This document shows, piece after piece, positions 1-8,210 of a stretch of 64,000 nucleotides of DNA (the stretch's first letter is position 1; every line of letters starts with the position of its first letter). The stretch is from assembly GCF_003014715.1 (NCBI RefSeq), contig NZ_PYAV01000015.1, forward strand, positions 1 to 64,000, written 5' to 3'. Under the pieces are notes generated by a model. That model did not search any database. It had not been told where the DNA came from and saw only the letters and a list, made by a program, of their open reading frames with translations. Source of the DNA: Salsuginibacillus halophilus. Lineage in GTDB: Bacteria; Bacillota; Bacilli; Bacillales; Marinococcaceae. The translations under genes and the position numbers were made by a program.

Positions 1-197
1 GCCAGGAGCATCGCTGGGTAGCTACGTGCGGCCGGGATAAGTGCTGAAAGCATCTAAGCATGAAGCCCCCCTCGAGATGAAATTTCCCATCACGTCAAGT
101 GAGTAAGATCCCTCGAAGATGACGAGGTTGATAGGTCGGAAGTGGACGTGTGGCGACACATGGAGCTGACCGATACTAATCGATCGAGGGCTTATCC
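1..197 (+). rRNA. rrl: 23S ribosomal RNA, 3' end (partial)
   Basis: The first bases match the conserved 3' end of bacterial 23S rRNA: the GATACTAATCGATCGAGG segment that closes the molecule lies at about 172-190, and the upstream segment with the typical AAGTGCTGAAAGCATCTAAG helix is at 39-58. The 5' part lies outside the window. The 3' boundary is placed by comparison with Bacillus 23S and may be off by a few bases. Confidence 0.95.
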
Positions 198-282
198 TAT
201 AGACACAATTACGAACCAAGACGCAGATCATTGTGGAAGCAGTTGTCGGTTATCCAGTTTTGAGCGAATGACGCTCAATCAG

Positions 283-399
<117 letters not shown>

Positions 400-404
400 A
401 AACC

Positions 405-437
405 AGCCCTCCGGCTAATCAGCCGGAGGGCTTTTTT
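405..437 (+). terminator. rrn operon terminator
   Basis: AGCCCTCCGGCT / AGCCGGAGGGCT hairpin followed by TTTTTT, immediately downstream of 5S rRNA. Confidence 0.9.
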
Positions 438-448
438 CATGTTTTATT

Positions 449-484
449 AAAAAAATCCCGAGCAGTCGTTTCGTACTGCCCGGG
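449..484 (-). terminator. Terminator of the phn operon
   Basis: On the minus strand CCCGGGCAGT...ACTGCTCGGG forms a hairpin followed by a T-rich run, downstream of phnE. It converges on the rrn terminator. Confidence 0.8.
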
Positions 485-553
485 AACCAAATTGATTTAT
501 ACAACAAAGGGGGAAGGGGGTCTAAGCGATTTTCTCTTTCTTTATAAAAAAGG

Positions 554-1363
554 CTAAATCACCTTTTTTCTAATGCGGGAGGATATTTGTTCAACAGTTA
601 GAACGACAATAAGAATTAAAATGATAATCATAAGTGCTTCATCAAACATACGTAAAGACATGGCTGTGTTTAATTCAACACCAATGCCGCCGGCGCCAAC
701 TAGGCCTAGAATGACAGCGGAGCGAATGGCTTTTTCAAAGGCAAATAAGCTCGTCCCAACAAATGAAGGAAAACCGGCGGGTAAAATGGCACCGCTGATC
801 ACCCCGAAGTTGGAGGCTCCTGTTGCTTGAAGCGCTTGAGACGGCCCTTTTTTGATTTCCTCTATTCTTTCAGAGAAAAAGCGGGCACAAAAACCAATCG
901 TATCAACAACAATTGTTAAAATCCCTGCAAGCGGTCCAAGTCCTACGGCAATGACAAAAATAAGTGCCCAGATTAAGTCTGGAATTGTCCGCATTGCTGA
1001 AACGATACTGCGTGTAATCGTACGAACAGGTGCATAAGGTGTAGTGTTTGAAGAAGCAAGGAGCGCAATGGGTAAACTAAGCATAACCCCGAAAGCCGTA
1101 CCGACAAGAGCGATTTCAAACGTTTCTACCAAGGCGCTGAATATGCTTTGCAGGTTTGCAAAATCCGGTGGAAAGGCCAGGGCGACAAAGTTTCCCATAT
1201 TAAACAAGCCTTCGTAAAGCCTTGTGAAACTAAGGTTTGCATTGATTAAACCTGAAATCATAAAGCCAGCTGCTATGATGAAAAGAATCCATGCCCCGGT
1301 CGGTGGGCGCTTCATCCGCTTCGGCATATGGTCTGACAGGCGTTGTTCATTCCAGTTGTTCAT
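554..1363 (-). CDS. phnE: Phosphonate-type ABC transporter permease
   Basis: Integral membrane subunit of an ABC importer for phosphonates or phosphite. The 269-aa protein has a first hydrophobic segment near residues 25-45 and a binding-protein-dependent permease core from about 75. An EAA-type loop (QALQATGASNFGVISGAILP) contacts the ATPase, and GLVGAGGIG lies near the C-terminus, as in PhnE proteins. The ATG is only 2 nt after the phnC stop codon and has a poor ribosome site, which suggests translational coupling. It is the last gene of phnDCE. No C-P lyase or phosphonatase genes are visible, so the substrate (phosphonate, phosphite or phosphate ester) is not settled by context. Confidence 0.9.
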   Translation of the reverse strand: MNNWNEQRLSDHMPKRMKRPPTGAWILFIIAAGFMISGLINANLSFTRLYEGLFNMGNFVALAFPPDFANLQSIFSALVETFEIALVGTAFGVMLSLPIALLASSNTTPYAPVRTITRSIVSAMRTIPDLIWALIFVIAVGLGPLAGILTIVVDTIGFCARFFSERIEEIKKGPSQALQATGASNFGVISGAILPAGFPSFVGTSLFAFEKAIRSAVILGLVGAGGIGVELNTAMSLRMFDEALMIIILILIVVLTVEQISSRIRKKVI

Positions 1364-1365
1364 AT

Positions 1366-2133
1366 TTAAGCGCCTGCTCTCTGTTTTGTTGTAGGTTGAT
1401 GGTATAAATCATTTAACGCTCGTTCGTTTAGAGTGTGGATATCCTGATCAATAACGAGCTCACCGTCTTTTAAGGCGAGGATTCGTTCGCCGTACTCTTT
1501 TGCAATGTCCATTTGATGAAGAATAGAGACAACAGTGAGGCCGCGTTCATGTACAATGTCCCATAGTAAATCCATCACCTCGCGTCCGGCTTTTGGGTCC
1601 AAGCTTGCAATAGGTTCATCTGCAAGGACAAGTTCAGGATCCTGCATGAGCATCCGTGCTATGGCAACGCGCTGCTGTTGTCCACCGGATAATTCATCAG
1701 CCCGGCGTTTCGCAAATTCAGAGAGTCCGACGCGGTCAAGTGCTTCCATGGCTTTAAATCTAAGTTCTTTAGGTGCAATCCAGTTAAATGTTTGAATGGT
1801 TTTAGAGGTGCCAAGTGCGCCAAATAAAACATTTTGAAATACACTTAAATTATGCACAAGGTTAAAGTTTTGAAATACCATACCGACCTTTTGGCGTATC
1901 GGCCGCAGTTGTCTTCGGCTCAAAGAAGTGGTAGATTGCCCGCCGATCAATACTTCCCCTGTTGTAGGTGTTTCAAAATTAATCATGCTTCGAAAAAGAG
2001 TAGATTTACCGGAGCCGTTATGTCCCAATAAAATAACGGCTTCTCCAGGATTTACAGTAAAGTTAATATTGTTGAGCGCCTGATTTCCATTCGGATAAAC
2101 TTTAGATAAGTTTTTAACTTGAAGTGAGCGCAT
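1366..2133 (-). CDS. phnC: Phosphonate-type ABC transporter ATP-binding protein
   Basis: Cytoplasmic ATPase that powers the PhnDCE importer. In 255 aa it has a Walker A motif GHNGSGKST (37-45), a Q-loop region (VFQNFNL, about 87-93), the ABC signature LSGGQ (148-152), Walker B VLADEP (169-174) and an H-loop ILHQMD near 205. The spacing and the NFNLVHNLSV segment are characteristic of PhnC. The start ATG is preceded by AAAGGAGATC. It lies between phnD (38-bp gap) and phnE (2-nt gap) in one operon. Confidence 0.93.
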   Translation of the reverse strand: MRSLQVKNLSKVYPNGNQALNNINFTVNPGEAVILLGHNGSGKSTLFRSMINFETPTTGEVLIGGQSTTSLSRRQLRPIRQKVGMVFQNFNLVHNLSVFQNVLFGALGTSKTIQTFNWIAPKELRFKAMEALDRVGLSEFAKRRADELSGGQQQRVAIARMLMQDPELVLADEPIASLDPKAGREVMDLLWDIVHERGLTVVSILHQMDIAKEYGERILALKDGELVIDQDIHTLNERALNDLYHQPTTKQRAGA

Positions 2134-2171
2134 GCGGATCTCCTTTCCTAAATCAAGTTTCCTAAAGAAAT

Positions 2172-3092
2172 TTATTGCAGTTCAATTCCGAGTGTATCGT
2201 AAGTTTCCCGCATTAAATCATAGTCTTCATCTTCAATGTCAACAATTTTTGCCCCATCGTACTTGTCATTTTCTTCATGATCTAAAATGGCGTCTAAAAT
2301 TTCATCTTCATGTTCATGAAGAATTTCTGTGAAAGTTTCCTTGAAGCTTTCCGGCAATTCCGGAGAGGCTACGAAAGGATCTTGTGGCAGTGGCGGTCCT
2401 TCATGAATGATGCGGTAAGCGTCTTCTCCGTCTTCTTCTACAATCCGATCATAAGCACGCACACCATCGGCGAGTGCGGTAGTTTCCCCGGATTTGAAAG
2501 CTTCAATACGAGCATCGCCCAAGAGCTCAACTTCGATATCGTCGTCTAATCCTTCATCTATTAAAATGGCACTTGGGCCGATGTGACCGGAAGTAGATCC
2601 TGCTTCTTTCATTGCAATAGATTCTCCGCGCAAGTCTTCAAGTTCTTCAAATTCACTGTCTTCGTGAACAACAAACACGCTGTGATAAGCGTCCCGTTCT
2701 ATCGCAGCTAAAGGCTCAACACCGGGGGCAGCGCCTTTTGTTTGGGCATATTCTGAAGGTCCTGATAAAACCATGTCGACCTGATCAGCTTCCATCGCTG
2801 TAGAGGCTACTGTCCGGTTGGATAAGGCGAAAAACTCAAAATCTACACCGGTATGCTCTTCAATGACATCTTGAAATTCTTCATATCTGCGCTGTAGTTC
2901 TTCCATCCCGTCGATTCCTGTTACCGCAAAGCGGATGGTTTCCGGCCAGTCTTCTTGTCCATCGGCAGTTTCAGCCGCTGCGCTTGCATCCTGTTCTATA
3001 GCACTACCTTCATCTGCTTCACTGCCGCAACCTGTAAGTGCCATTCCAACTAAAGCAGCAGTTACTCCTGCATACATCCATGGTGTCTTCAT
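2172..3092 (-). CDS. phnD: Phosphonate-type ABC transporter substrate-binding lipoprotein
   Basis: Extracellular solute-binding lipoprotein that delivers ligand to PhnE. The start is set at the ATG (3092) that sits 5 nt after AGGAGG; an in-frame TTG 15 nt upstream lies before that site and is not used. The N-terminus is a lipoprotein signal peptide with lipobox ALTGC, followed by an acidic Ala/Glu/Asp linker. The body carries PhnD-family features: a FAVTG strand start, SGPSEYAQTKGA in the ligand cleft, and a SIAMKEAGSTSGH segment. The many acidic residues suggest a salt-adapted exported protein. First gene of phnDCE. Confidence 0.9.
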   Translation of the reverse strand: MKTPWMYAGVTAALVGMALTGCGSEADEGSAIEQDASAAAETADGQEDWPETIRFAVTGIDGMEELQRRYEEFQDVIEEHTGVDFEFFALSNRTVASTAMEADQVDMVLSGPSEYAQTKGAAPGVEPLAAIERDAYHSVFVVHEDSEFEELEDLRGESIAMKEAGSTSGHIGPSAILIDEGLDDDIEVELLGDARIEAFKSGETTALADGVRAYDRIVEEDGEDAYRIIHEGPPLPQDPFVASPELPESFKETFTEILHEHEDEILDAILDHEENDKYDGAKIVDIEDEDYDLMRETYDTLGIELQ

Positions 3093-3139
3093 TTTGGACC
3101 TCCTCAATTTTGAAATCTAACCATATCGTATCGAAGTAA

Positions 3140-3186
3140 TGTAAACTCGTAATGATTGTTATGTTAATTTTCTTTAAAATTGTAAA
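3140..3186 (-). promoter_or_regulatory. Possible PhoP-type repeats upstream of phnD
   Basis: On the minus strand TTTACA (3186-3181), TTAACA (3166-3161) and TTTACA (3145-3140) occur about 20-21 bp apart. TT(A/T/C)ACA is the half-site of the B. subtilis PhoP box, whose normal repeat is 11 bp. A 10-bp block TGTAAACTCG is exactly repeated here. Weak but well-placed candidate for phosphate control. Confidence 0.3.
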
Positions 3187-3222
3187 CTCGCATTTACAAA
3201 AGCAGCTTTTCGAGAAAGTCAT

Positions 3223-3262
3223 CAAAAAAAAAGCCTGCCTTCAAAATGCATGAAGACAGGCT
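3223..3262 (-). terminator. Terminator of the small gene at 3284-3508
   Basis: Minus-strand hairpin AGCCTGTCTTC...GAAGGCAGGCT followed by nine T residues. Confidence 0.88.
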
Positions 3263-3283
3263 GGTGATGATGCTTATGTTCGT

Positions 3284-3508
3284 TTATGCCGGCGTGCTAA
3301 TTTTAACTTTTTCCTTTTTGACAACGGTACGGGGATGGGGAAAAGCTTCTTCTTCACCTTTGTATGGGTAGCCTAAAAATTCAATGGTTACGCTTAAGTT
3401 ATATTCGGCGATAATGGTGCATGGTTTGTCTTTGAAGGTTACGGCTTGTCCGGGAAGAAACAGCTTGTTTTCACATTCTAAGTAGTTTGTTCGGGTTTCT
3501 GTACTCAT
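3284..3508 (-). CDS. Small conserved-looking protein of unknown function
   Basis: A 74-aa protein I do not recognise. It starts at an ATG behind an AAAGAAGGTG ribosome site and is followed by a strong terminator, so it appears to be a real monocistronic gene. The middle part (GQAVTFKDKPCTIIAEYNL) alternates hydrophobic residues and looks like a small beta-barrel (SH3/KOW-like) fold. There is no signal peptide or membrane segment. Function not assigned. Confidence 0.65.
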   Translation of the reverse strand: MSTETRTNYLECENKLFLPGQAVTFKDKPCTIIAEYNLSVTIEFLGYPYKGEEEAFPHPRTVVKKEKVKISTPA

Positions 3509-3768
3509 AAGTTTACACCTTCTTTGTTATAGTTATAAATATCCGTAAACGTTGTCTATATTTGCAAGCTTATAGAGAGAATACCCGATTTTTAAGAGAG
3601 AAAACATAGAAATTTGAAATTTTCGTTCAAAAATTAGCATGGCAAGCTGGATTTTATATTCAGGTTTTTGGTGTGCAGCGTTGCAAAGCCATGAAATTTT
3701 CAGGGTAGGCGCTCGTTTCTTCGGGAATAGGTTGTTGAGCGATATGTCAGTGGAAGGAGAGACGCATT

Positions 3769-5190
3769 TTGATACGAAGATATCCGGTTCGTTCAGCACT
3801 CATACTCATATTTTCCGTCTTAATTATCGTCACGCTTTACGGGATGTTTAAGCCGCTTCCAGAAGGTGTCTCTTATGAAGGAGAAGTGCATAGCGTAGAT
3901 GATGTGGATTTTATTTATAACCGCAGCTCGATGGATGAGGACGGGAATGAAGATTTTGAGGAAGAAATTTTTACGCGTATTCTTGAAGCGGTATCGGAAG
4001 CTGAAGAGTTTGTATTAGTTGATTTGTTTTTGTACAACGACAAAGGAGCTGAAGATGAACCGCCGATTAGTGGTGCTTTGACAGAAGCATTAATTGAAAA
4101 GCATGAAGAAAACGAAGACATAGATATCATTGTGTTAACTGACCCGATTAATACATCTTATCATTCCCATGAATCAACGCAGCTGCAGCGCCTTGAAGAA
4201 GCAGGTATTGAGACTGTCATTACAGAACTTGACCCGCTGCGCGATTCAAATCCGCTCTATTCAGGAATTTGGCGAACGTTTCTGCAATGGTTCGGTCAGG
4301 AAGGAGAAGGATGGATAGAGAATCCGTTTGGTGATGACGCCCCTGATATGACTGTTCGTTCCTATTTAAAATTAATGAACGGGAAAGCGAATCATCGGAA
4401 AGTGATTGCAACAGAACAGCGTGGTTTTGTTACCTCAGCAAACTGGGAGGACGCCGGTGCTTACTATTCAAACGCAGGCTTTGAAATCCAAGGTGAGGCG
4501 ATTAATGATTTAGTTTCATCCGCCCAAGCTGTACTGGACTTTTCCGGCGGCCCGGATATTCAGGAGGATATGCAGGCTGAACCTGCAGATGAAGGTCCGT
4601 ATGATTTACAAGTATTAACTGAAGGCGAAAACTTTGAACAGGCAAAAGAGATGCTGCAAGGAGCGGAAGAAGGTGACGACCTGTGGCTAGGGATGTTCTT
4701 TTTATCTGAACGAAACCTTATTGATGAAATCGAGAATGCGGCAGAGCGTGGTGTTAATGTGCGCTTAATTCTTGATCCAAATGAAAATGCCTTTGGAGTT
4801 GAAGTCTTTGGTATGCCCAATCGTCCGGTTGCAGAAGAGCTGCTTGAAGATAGTGAAGGTGCAGTAAATATTCGCTGGTATAACACAGCAGATGAACAAT
4901 TTCACCCGAAAATGTTGGCGGTATTTTCCGATGACAAAGCGAAAATGCTTGCTGGTTCGGCAAACTTTTCAAGTCGTAACTTAAGAAATAATAACTTAGA
5001 TACAAATGTATATATCGAAAGCGATGTAGATGCTGAGGCAGCGGTTGAAGTCCGGGAATGGTTTGAGGAAATGTGGCTTAACGACGGTCAGAAATATACA
5101 TTGGCATATGGAGCGTACGAAAACCCGCACCGCTGGTGGAAACGACTTGCTTATGGGTTACAGAAGATTTCGGGTCTAACAACGTATTAG
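3769..5190 (+). CDS. Phospholipase D-like membrane-anchored protein
   Basis: PLD-superfamily protein of 473 aa, anchored by one N-terminal transmembrane segment (about 9-27) with the catalytic part outside. It has two half-sites: H209-R-K211 followed by GFVTSANW, and H379-P-K381 followed by AGSANFSSRN. In both, the aspartate of the HKD motif is not at its usual position (an E follows the first), so the motif is degenerate. This resembles cardiolipin-synthase-like/PLD-family proteins of Bacillus whose substrate is unknown. The start is a TTG preceded by GGAAGGAG at 8 nt; no ATG fits the ribosome site. It appears monocistronic. Confidence 0.75.
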   Translation: MIRRYPVRSALILIFSVLIIVTLYGMFKPLPEGVSYEGEVHSVDDVDFIYNRSSMDEDGNEDFEEEIFTRILEAVSEAEEFVLVDLFLYNDKGAEDEPPISGALTEALIEKHEENEDIDIIVLTDPINTSYHSHESTQLQRLEEAGIETVITELDPLRDSNPLYSGIWRTFLQWFGQEGEGWIENPFGDDAPDMTVRSYLKLMNGKANHRKVIATEQRGFVTSANWEDAGAYYSNAGFEIQGEAINDLVSSAQAVLDFSGGPDIQEDMQAEPADEGPYDLQVLTEGENFEQAKEMLQGAEEGDDLWLGMFFLSERNLIDEIENAAERGVNVRLILDPNENAFGVEVFGMPNRPVAEELLEDSEGAVNIRWYNTADEQFHPKMLAVFSDDKAKMLAGSANFSSRNLRNNNLDTNVYIESDVDAEAAVEVREWFEEMWLNDGQKYTLAYGAYENPHRWWKRLAYGLQKISGLTTY

Positions 5191-5209
5191 GAGATTTTTC
5201 AAAAAACGG

Positions 5210-5238
5210 TTGCTTCATTGGAGATTAATGTATATAAT
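5210..5238 (+). promoter_or_regulatory. Sigma-A promoter of the peroxiredoxin gene
   Basis: TTGCTT (5210-5215), 17-bp spacer, TATAAT (5233-5238). The -10 lies in an AT-rich stretch TATAATAATAATTA that loosely resembles a PerR box half-site arrangement. Confidence 0.65.
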
Positions 5239-5299
5239 AATAATTAATCATAGAAGTTTACTAAGGATTAAAGTTGAATAAAAATAGGAGGCATTTTTT

Positions 5300-5956
5300 A
5301 TGAGTGAAGCACAAACACAAACACCAGTAAGCCTGCCGCGCATCGGCGATGATGCTCCAGCATTTGAGGTGAACACAACCCAAGGGCAAGTAGCGTTAAG
5401 CGATTATGCTGGCAAATGGCTCGTGTTATTTTCTCATCCAGCGGACTTCACGCCGGTATGCACAACTGAATTGATCCGGTTTCAAGAAATTTATCCACGC
5501 CTTAAGGAACAAAATGTGGAACTCCTTGGTTTAAGTGTTGATAGTGTTCAGTCCCATATTGCCTGGGTAAGAAACATTCATGAAAAAAGCGGTATCCGTA
5601 TTGAGTACCCGATAATTGCTGACTCGAGCCGTCAAGTAGCTGAAAAATACGGTATGATTCACCCGAATGAAAGCCAGACAGAAACAAACCGGGCTGTGTT
5701 TGTGATTGATGACAAGCAGAAGATTCGAGCGATCATTTATTATCCACTGACGACCGGTCGTAACTTTGCTGAAATTGAGCGGCTTGTGCAGGCGTTGAAA
5801 ACAACGGATGAAGAGCAAGTACCGACACCTGCTGATTGGGAGCCGGGGCAGAAAGTCGTTGTTCCGCCGCCAAAAACGCAGCAGGAAGCTGAAGAGCGCC
5901 TAAATGATGATTCGATCGAAGTGACCGATTGGTATTTGAGTAAAAAGCAGTTGTAA
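5300..5956 (+). CDS. 1-Cys peroxiredoxin (Prx6 type)
   Basis: Thiol peroxidase that reduces hydrogen peroxide or organic peroxides in the cytosol. The 218-aa protein begins with the AhpC/TSA fold; the peroxidatic motif HPADFTPVCTTE places the active cysteine at residue 54. This is the only cysteine in the protein, so there is no resolving Cys and an external reductant is needed. The long C-terminal part (about 165-218, PTPADWEPGQKVVVPPP) is typical of the Prx6/1-Cys branch rather than AhpC. ATG with AGGAGG upstream. Single gene between its own promoter and terminator. Confidence 0.9.
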   Translation: MSEAQTQTPVSLPRIGDDAPAFEVNTTQGQVALSDYAGKWLVLFSHPADFTPVCTTELIRFQEIYPRLKEQNVELLGLSVDSVQSHIAWVRNIHEKSGIRIEYPIIADSSRQVAEKYGMIHPNESQTETNRAVFVIDDKQKIRAIIYYPLTTGRNFAEIERLVQALKTTDEEQVPTPADWEPGQKVVVPPPKTQQEAEERLNDDSIEVTDWYLSKKQL

Positions 5957-5965
5957 TCCACCTTA

Positions 5966-5991
5966 CCCGGCGCGTTACTGCCGGGTTTTTT
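5966..5991 (+). terminator. Terminator of the peroxiredoxin gene
   Basis: CCCGG/CCGGG hairpin (inner GC and loop CGTTACT) followed by TTTTTT. Confidence 0.85.
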
Positions 5992-6029
5992 GTTTGACTT
6001 ATTATATTTTTAAGCGAAGGATGGGGGTT

Positions 6030-6659
6030 ATGTGGTATCCGATCCATGTGAAGCTTACCAAGAAATCGGTTCTTGTCGTTGGAGGCGGGCCGACAGCAGA
6101 GCGTAAAATTATGCGGCTGCGCCAAGCAGGAGCTGCGATTACTGTAGTATCGCCGATGTTAACACCGGCGCTTGAGCAACTTTGTTCTGCCGGAGAATTG
6201 AGCTCGATCCAGAGACATTACCAATCTGGGGATGGTACCGGGTATGAGCTCGTGTTTATTGCAGTGAATGATCCAAACACACGGCAACATATTCATGAAG
6301 ACTGCCCTGAAACTACTTGGGTAAATATAGCGGATGACGGTGGAGCTGGTGATTTTATAACGCCTGGTATGTTTCAGCGAGGCAGGCTGTTAATGACAGT
6401 GAGCACAGACGGCGCGAGTCCAAAGCTGGCTCAAAAGATTATCAATTCCTGGGAGAAACAATACCCGTCCATGTATGAAGATTATGTAGAGTTTCTGCGT
6501 GAATCCCGGGCGTTCTTAAAGAAGTATGTTGCTCCTGATAAGCAGAGCGAACTCCTTGCTTGGCTTCTCGAGGAAGAGGTGGAAGCCAGAGTCCTTTCTG
6601 GAGATCGACAAGGAGCTGACCAAGCTTTTCAAGAACAACTGGCAAAGTATCGAAGGTGA
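6030..6659 (+). CDS. Precorrin-2 dehydrogenase / siroheme synthase N-terminal-type protein
   Basis: SirC/CysG-N family enzyme that oxidises precorrin-2 to sirohydrochlorin with NAD+ on the way to siroheme. With the ATG at 6030 (behind a GGGGGTT ribosome site) it has 209 aa. An in-frame TTG at 5994 overlaps the T-tract of the preceding terminator and is rejected. The N-terminal Rossmann loop is VVGGGPTAERK (about 16-26), followed by ITVVSPML and the sirohaem-synthase dimerisation segment GDFITPGMFQRGRLLMTVSTDGASPKLA (in parts). The C-terminal region is helical. No other siroheme or sulfite-reduction gene is adjacent. Ferrochelatase activity, present in some relatives, cannot be judged from sequence. 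Confidence 0.82.
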   Translation: MWYPIHVKLTKKSVLVVGGGPTAERKIMRLRQAGAAITVVSPMLTPALEQLCSAGELSSIQRHYQSGDGTGYELVFIAVNDPNTRQHIHEDCPETTWVNIADDGGAGDFITPGMFQRGRLLMTVSTDGASPKLAQKIINSWEKQYPSMYEDYVEFLRESRAFLKKYVAPDKQSELLAWLLEEEVEARVLSGDRQGADQAFQEQLAKYRR

Positions 6660-6666
6660 ATTTCAT

Positions 6667-6694
6667 TTGTCCGCTTTCATTCGTGTGATATGAT
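6667..6694 (+). promoter_or_regulatory. Sigma-A promoter of the marR-type gene
   Basis: TTGTCC (6667-6672), 16-bp spacer, TATGAT (6689-6694), 33 bp before the start codon. Confidence 0.55.
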
Positions 6695-6727
6695 GAATTC
6701 AACGTCGAACGAAGGTGGTAACAATGA

Positions 6728-7171
6728 ATGAACGCACATAAAACTGTTTTTTACGAGCTTACTCAATCATTTGAACGTATTCAAAAAGAGCTTCTCCGCA
6801 ACTTTGGAGACATTAGCGAAATCAGCTTAACGAAACGGCAGGAGGCTGTTATGCATTTAATGTATCAAGATTACAAGCCGACGGTAACCGAATTGGCTGA
6901 GCACTTCGATATTACGAAAAGTGCGGTGAGTCAAACAATCACAAAGCTTGAAGAAGCTGACCTCTTAACCCGTTCGGTGAATGAAGAAAACCGTCGTGAA
7001 GTTTATTTAGAACTCGGCGAGCGCGGGTTGATGCTGCAGCAGGAATTTCGAAAGATTGAAGAAACGGTTGTTGAAAAATACTTCTCAGAGCTGCCGGTGG
7101 AAGAGTTGAGCCAAGTGCGAGATACATTGTATAAACTAGAACGAGTGATTAACGAAAAAAATAGTGAATAA
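6728..7171 (+). CDS. MarR-family transcriptional regulator
   Basis: Cytoplasmic winged-helix repressor of 147 aa. Residues about 30-100 carry the MarR core: LTKRQEAVMHLMYQDYKPTV, recognition-helix region ITKSAVSQTITKLEEADLL, and the wing with RREVYLELGERG. ATG at 6728 behind AAGGTGG; an ATG 4 nt earlier is in another frame with an immediate stop. The next coding gene on the same strand is the RND pump at 8211, whose promoter overlaps a perfect palindrome, so this regulator is a plausible but unproven repressor of that pump; about 1 kb of repeat sequence now separates them. Confidence 0.88.
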   Translation: MNAHKTVFYELTQSFERIQKELLRNFGDISEISLTKRQEAVMHLMYQDYKPTVTELAEHFDITKSAVSQTITKLEEADLLTRSVNEENRREVYLELGERGLMLQQEFRKIEETVVEKYFSELPVEELSQVRDTLYKLERVINEKNSE

Positions 7172-7176
7172 GCATG

Positions 7177-7203
7177 AACTTGTCGGGTATCAAGTTTTTC
7201 TTT
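7177..7203 (+). terminator. Probable terminator of the marR-type gene
   Basis: AACTTG / CAAGTT hairpin followed by TTTCTTTT, a few bases after the stop codon. Confidence 0.6.
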
Positions 7204-7204
7204 T

Positions 7205-8045
7205 ACCTTTTTAGGGGCTGCCCCATAAGATATGATTTAAATGATAGGCATGGGAAATATACTCGCTTTCACCAATGGCACAAGTAAGACATCGACTCAA
7301 TCAGCGCTTCCGCTTGATTGAACCGTATCTGCTTTGCCGCCGGATAGCGTATCAGCTTGCCCGTGAAAAACCGCTCATTTCAGGGGGGCGACTGCTGCTA
7401 TTCCTAGTGTGTTTAAGAGATCTGTGCGTAAATACAATATGGGTACAGCCTAGAACGTTTCGTGCGCAAAGGCAATCGCGCTTTAAGGTACCTACGTTAC
7501 TGTCGTATTGAGGGTTAACAACCCCCTTGTCTTGTTTAAAGAATGAGCTAAAGATTTTCGTGTTTTCGCCTATGTGAACCGATTTTGTAATGACACCTCA
7601 TGAGCAATGAAACCAACAATATAAATAGGAAATTATCTACAATATGGAAGTTTTAAAGTAACCGAAACAAAAGACGGCGACTCCCAAAGGATCAAGCGCA
7701 GGCTGAAGATCCACTTGTTCGATTGCCAATCAAATCGAACAAGTTAGCTGAAGCCAAGCCCTCGGGAAAGCGTCCGTCTGAGAGTGAAGGTTACGTTCAT
7801 TGTTCGATTTTATCCTCTTATGACGAGTGATGACATTCATTCATGTAGATATCGCTTGATAAAAAACATTTCTGCAAATCATAACCATCAAATAACGCAA
7901 GGCTGACGATCATCGGCGGCGATGTCTACGGAGAACAACGAGTGAGAAAATCCCGAAGGCAGCAGTTGTCTGCAGAGGAAGTTGAGGCCGTCCGCCGAAA
8001 AACGACGTCAGCCTTCGTTTTTCTTAAAAGTTTGTCTACATGCTG
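7205..8045 (+). mobile_element. Terminator-associated repeat element, copy 1 (composite, rearranged)
   Basis: Non-coding 0.84-kb interval between marR and the RND pump. The right end (CTTAAAAGTTTGTCTACATGCTG in parts, 8023-8045) is the element end seen in the copies at 23.1, 47.9, 49.2 and 50.9 kb, and it abuts a terminator hairpin. The 3' half (from about 7909, GGCTGACGATCATCGGCGGC) is in forward orientation. The block at about 7658-7800 (ACCGAAACAAAAGACGGCGA ... AGTTAGCTGAAG) is in the opposite orientation to its position in the other copies, so an internal inversion has occurred. The segment 7212-7560 starts GGGGCTGCCCCATAAGATA, like copy 4 (GGGGTTGTCCCTTAAGATA), and shows no intact gene. 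Confidence 0.7.
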
Positions 8046-8073
8046 AAGCTGTCTTTATAAGGCAGCTTTTTTG
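8046..8073 (+). terminator. Terminator hairpin abutting element copy 1
   Basis: AAGCTGTCTT / AAGGCAGCTT stem (one G-T pair), 3-nt loop, followed by TTTTTT. It directly follows the CTG end of the repeat element; it may be the original marR terminator pushed away by the insertion. Confidence 0.8.
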
Positions 8074-8132
8074 TATGATGTAACAATTTCATGAACACAT
8101 CGTTTTTCGCCTGTGAGAGGTTTGTGGATGAA

Positions 8133-8161
8133 TTGACCGGGAATAACATAACTGTTAAGAT
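8133..8161 (+). promoter_or_regulatory. Sigma-A promoter of the RND pump
   Basis: TTGACC (8133-8138), 17-bp spacer, TAAGAT (8156-8161), 50 bp before the GTG start. Confidence 0.7.
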
Positions 8162-8173
8162 GCTTAACAGTTA
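8149..8173. promoter_or_regulatory. Palindromic operator overlapping the RND pump promoter
   Basis: Perfect inverted repeat TAACTGTTAAG / CTTAACAGTTA, 11-bp arms with a 3-bp centre (ATG). It covers the -10 element, so a bound dimer would block RNA polymerase. The length and symmetry fit MarR- or TetR-type repressors. Confidence 0.7.
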
Positions 8174-8210
8174 ATACGTAATATTTCCTTCATAGAAAGG
8201 CCGTGCTTGT

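Noticed and set aside
7275-7511. 78-codon frame inside the element at 7.2 kb
   Set aside because: No ribosome site and no recognisable transposase motif; kept only as possible IS debris.
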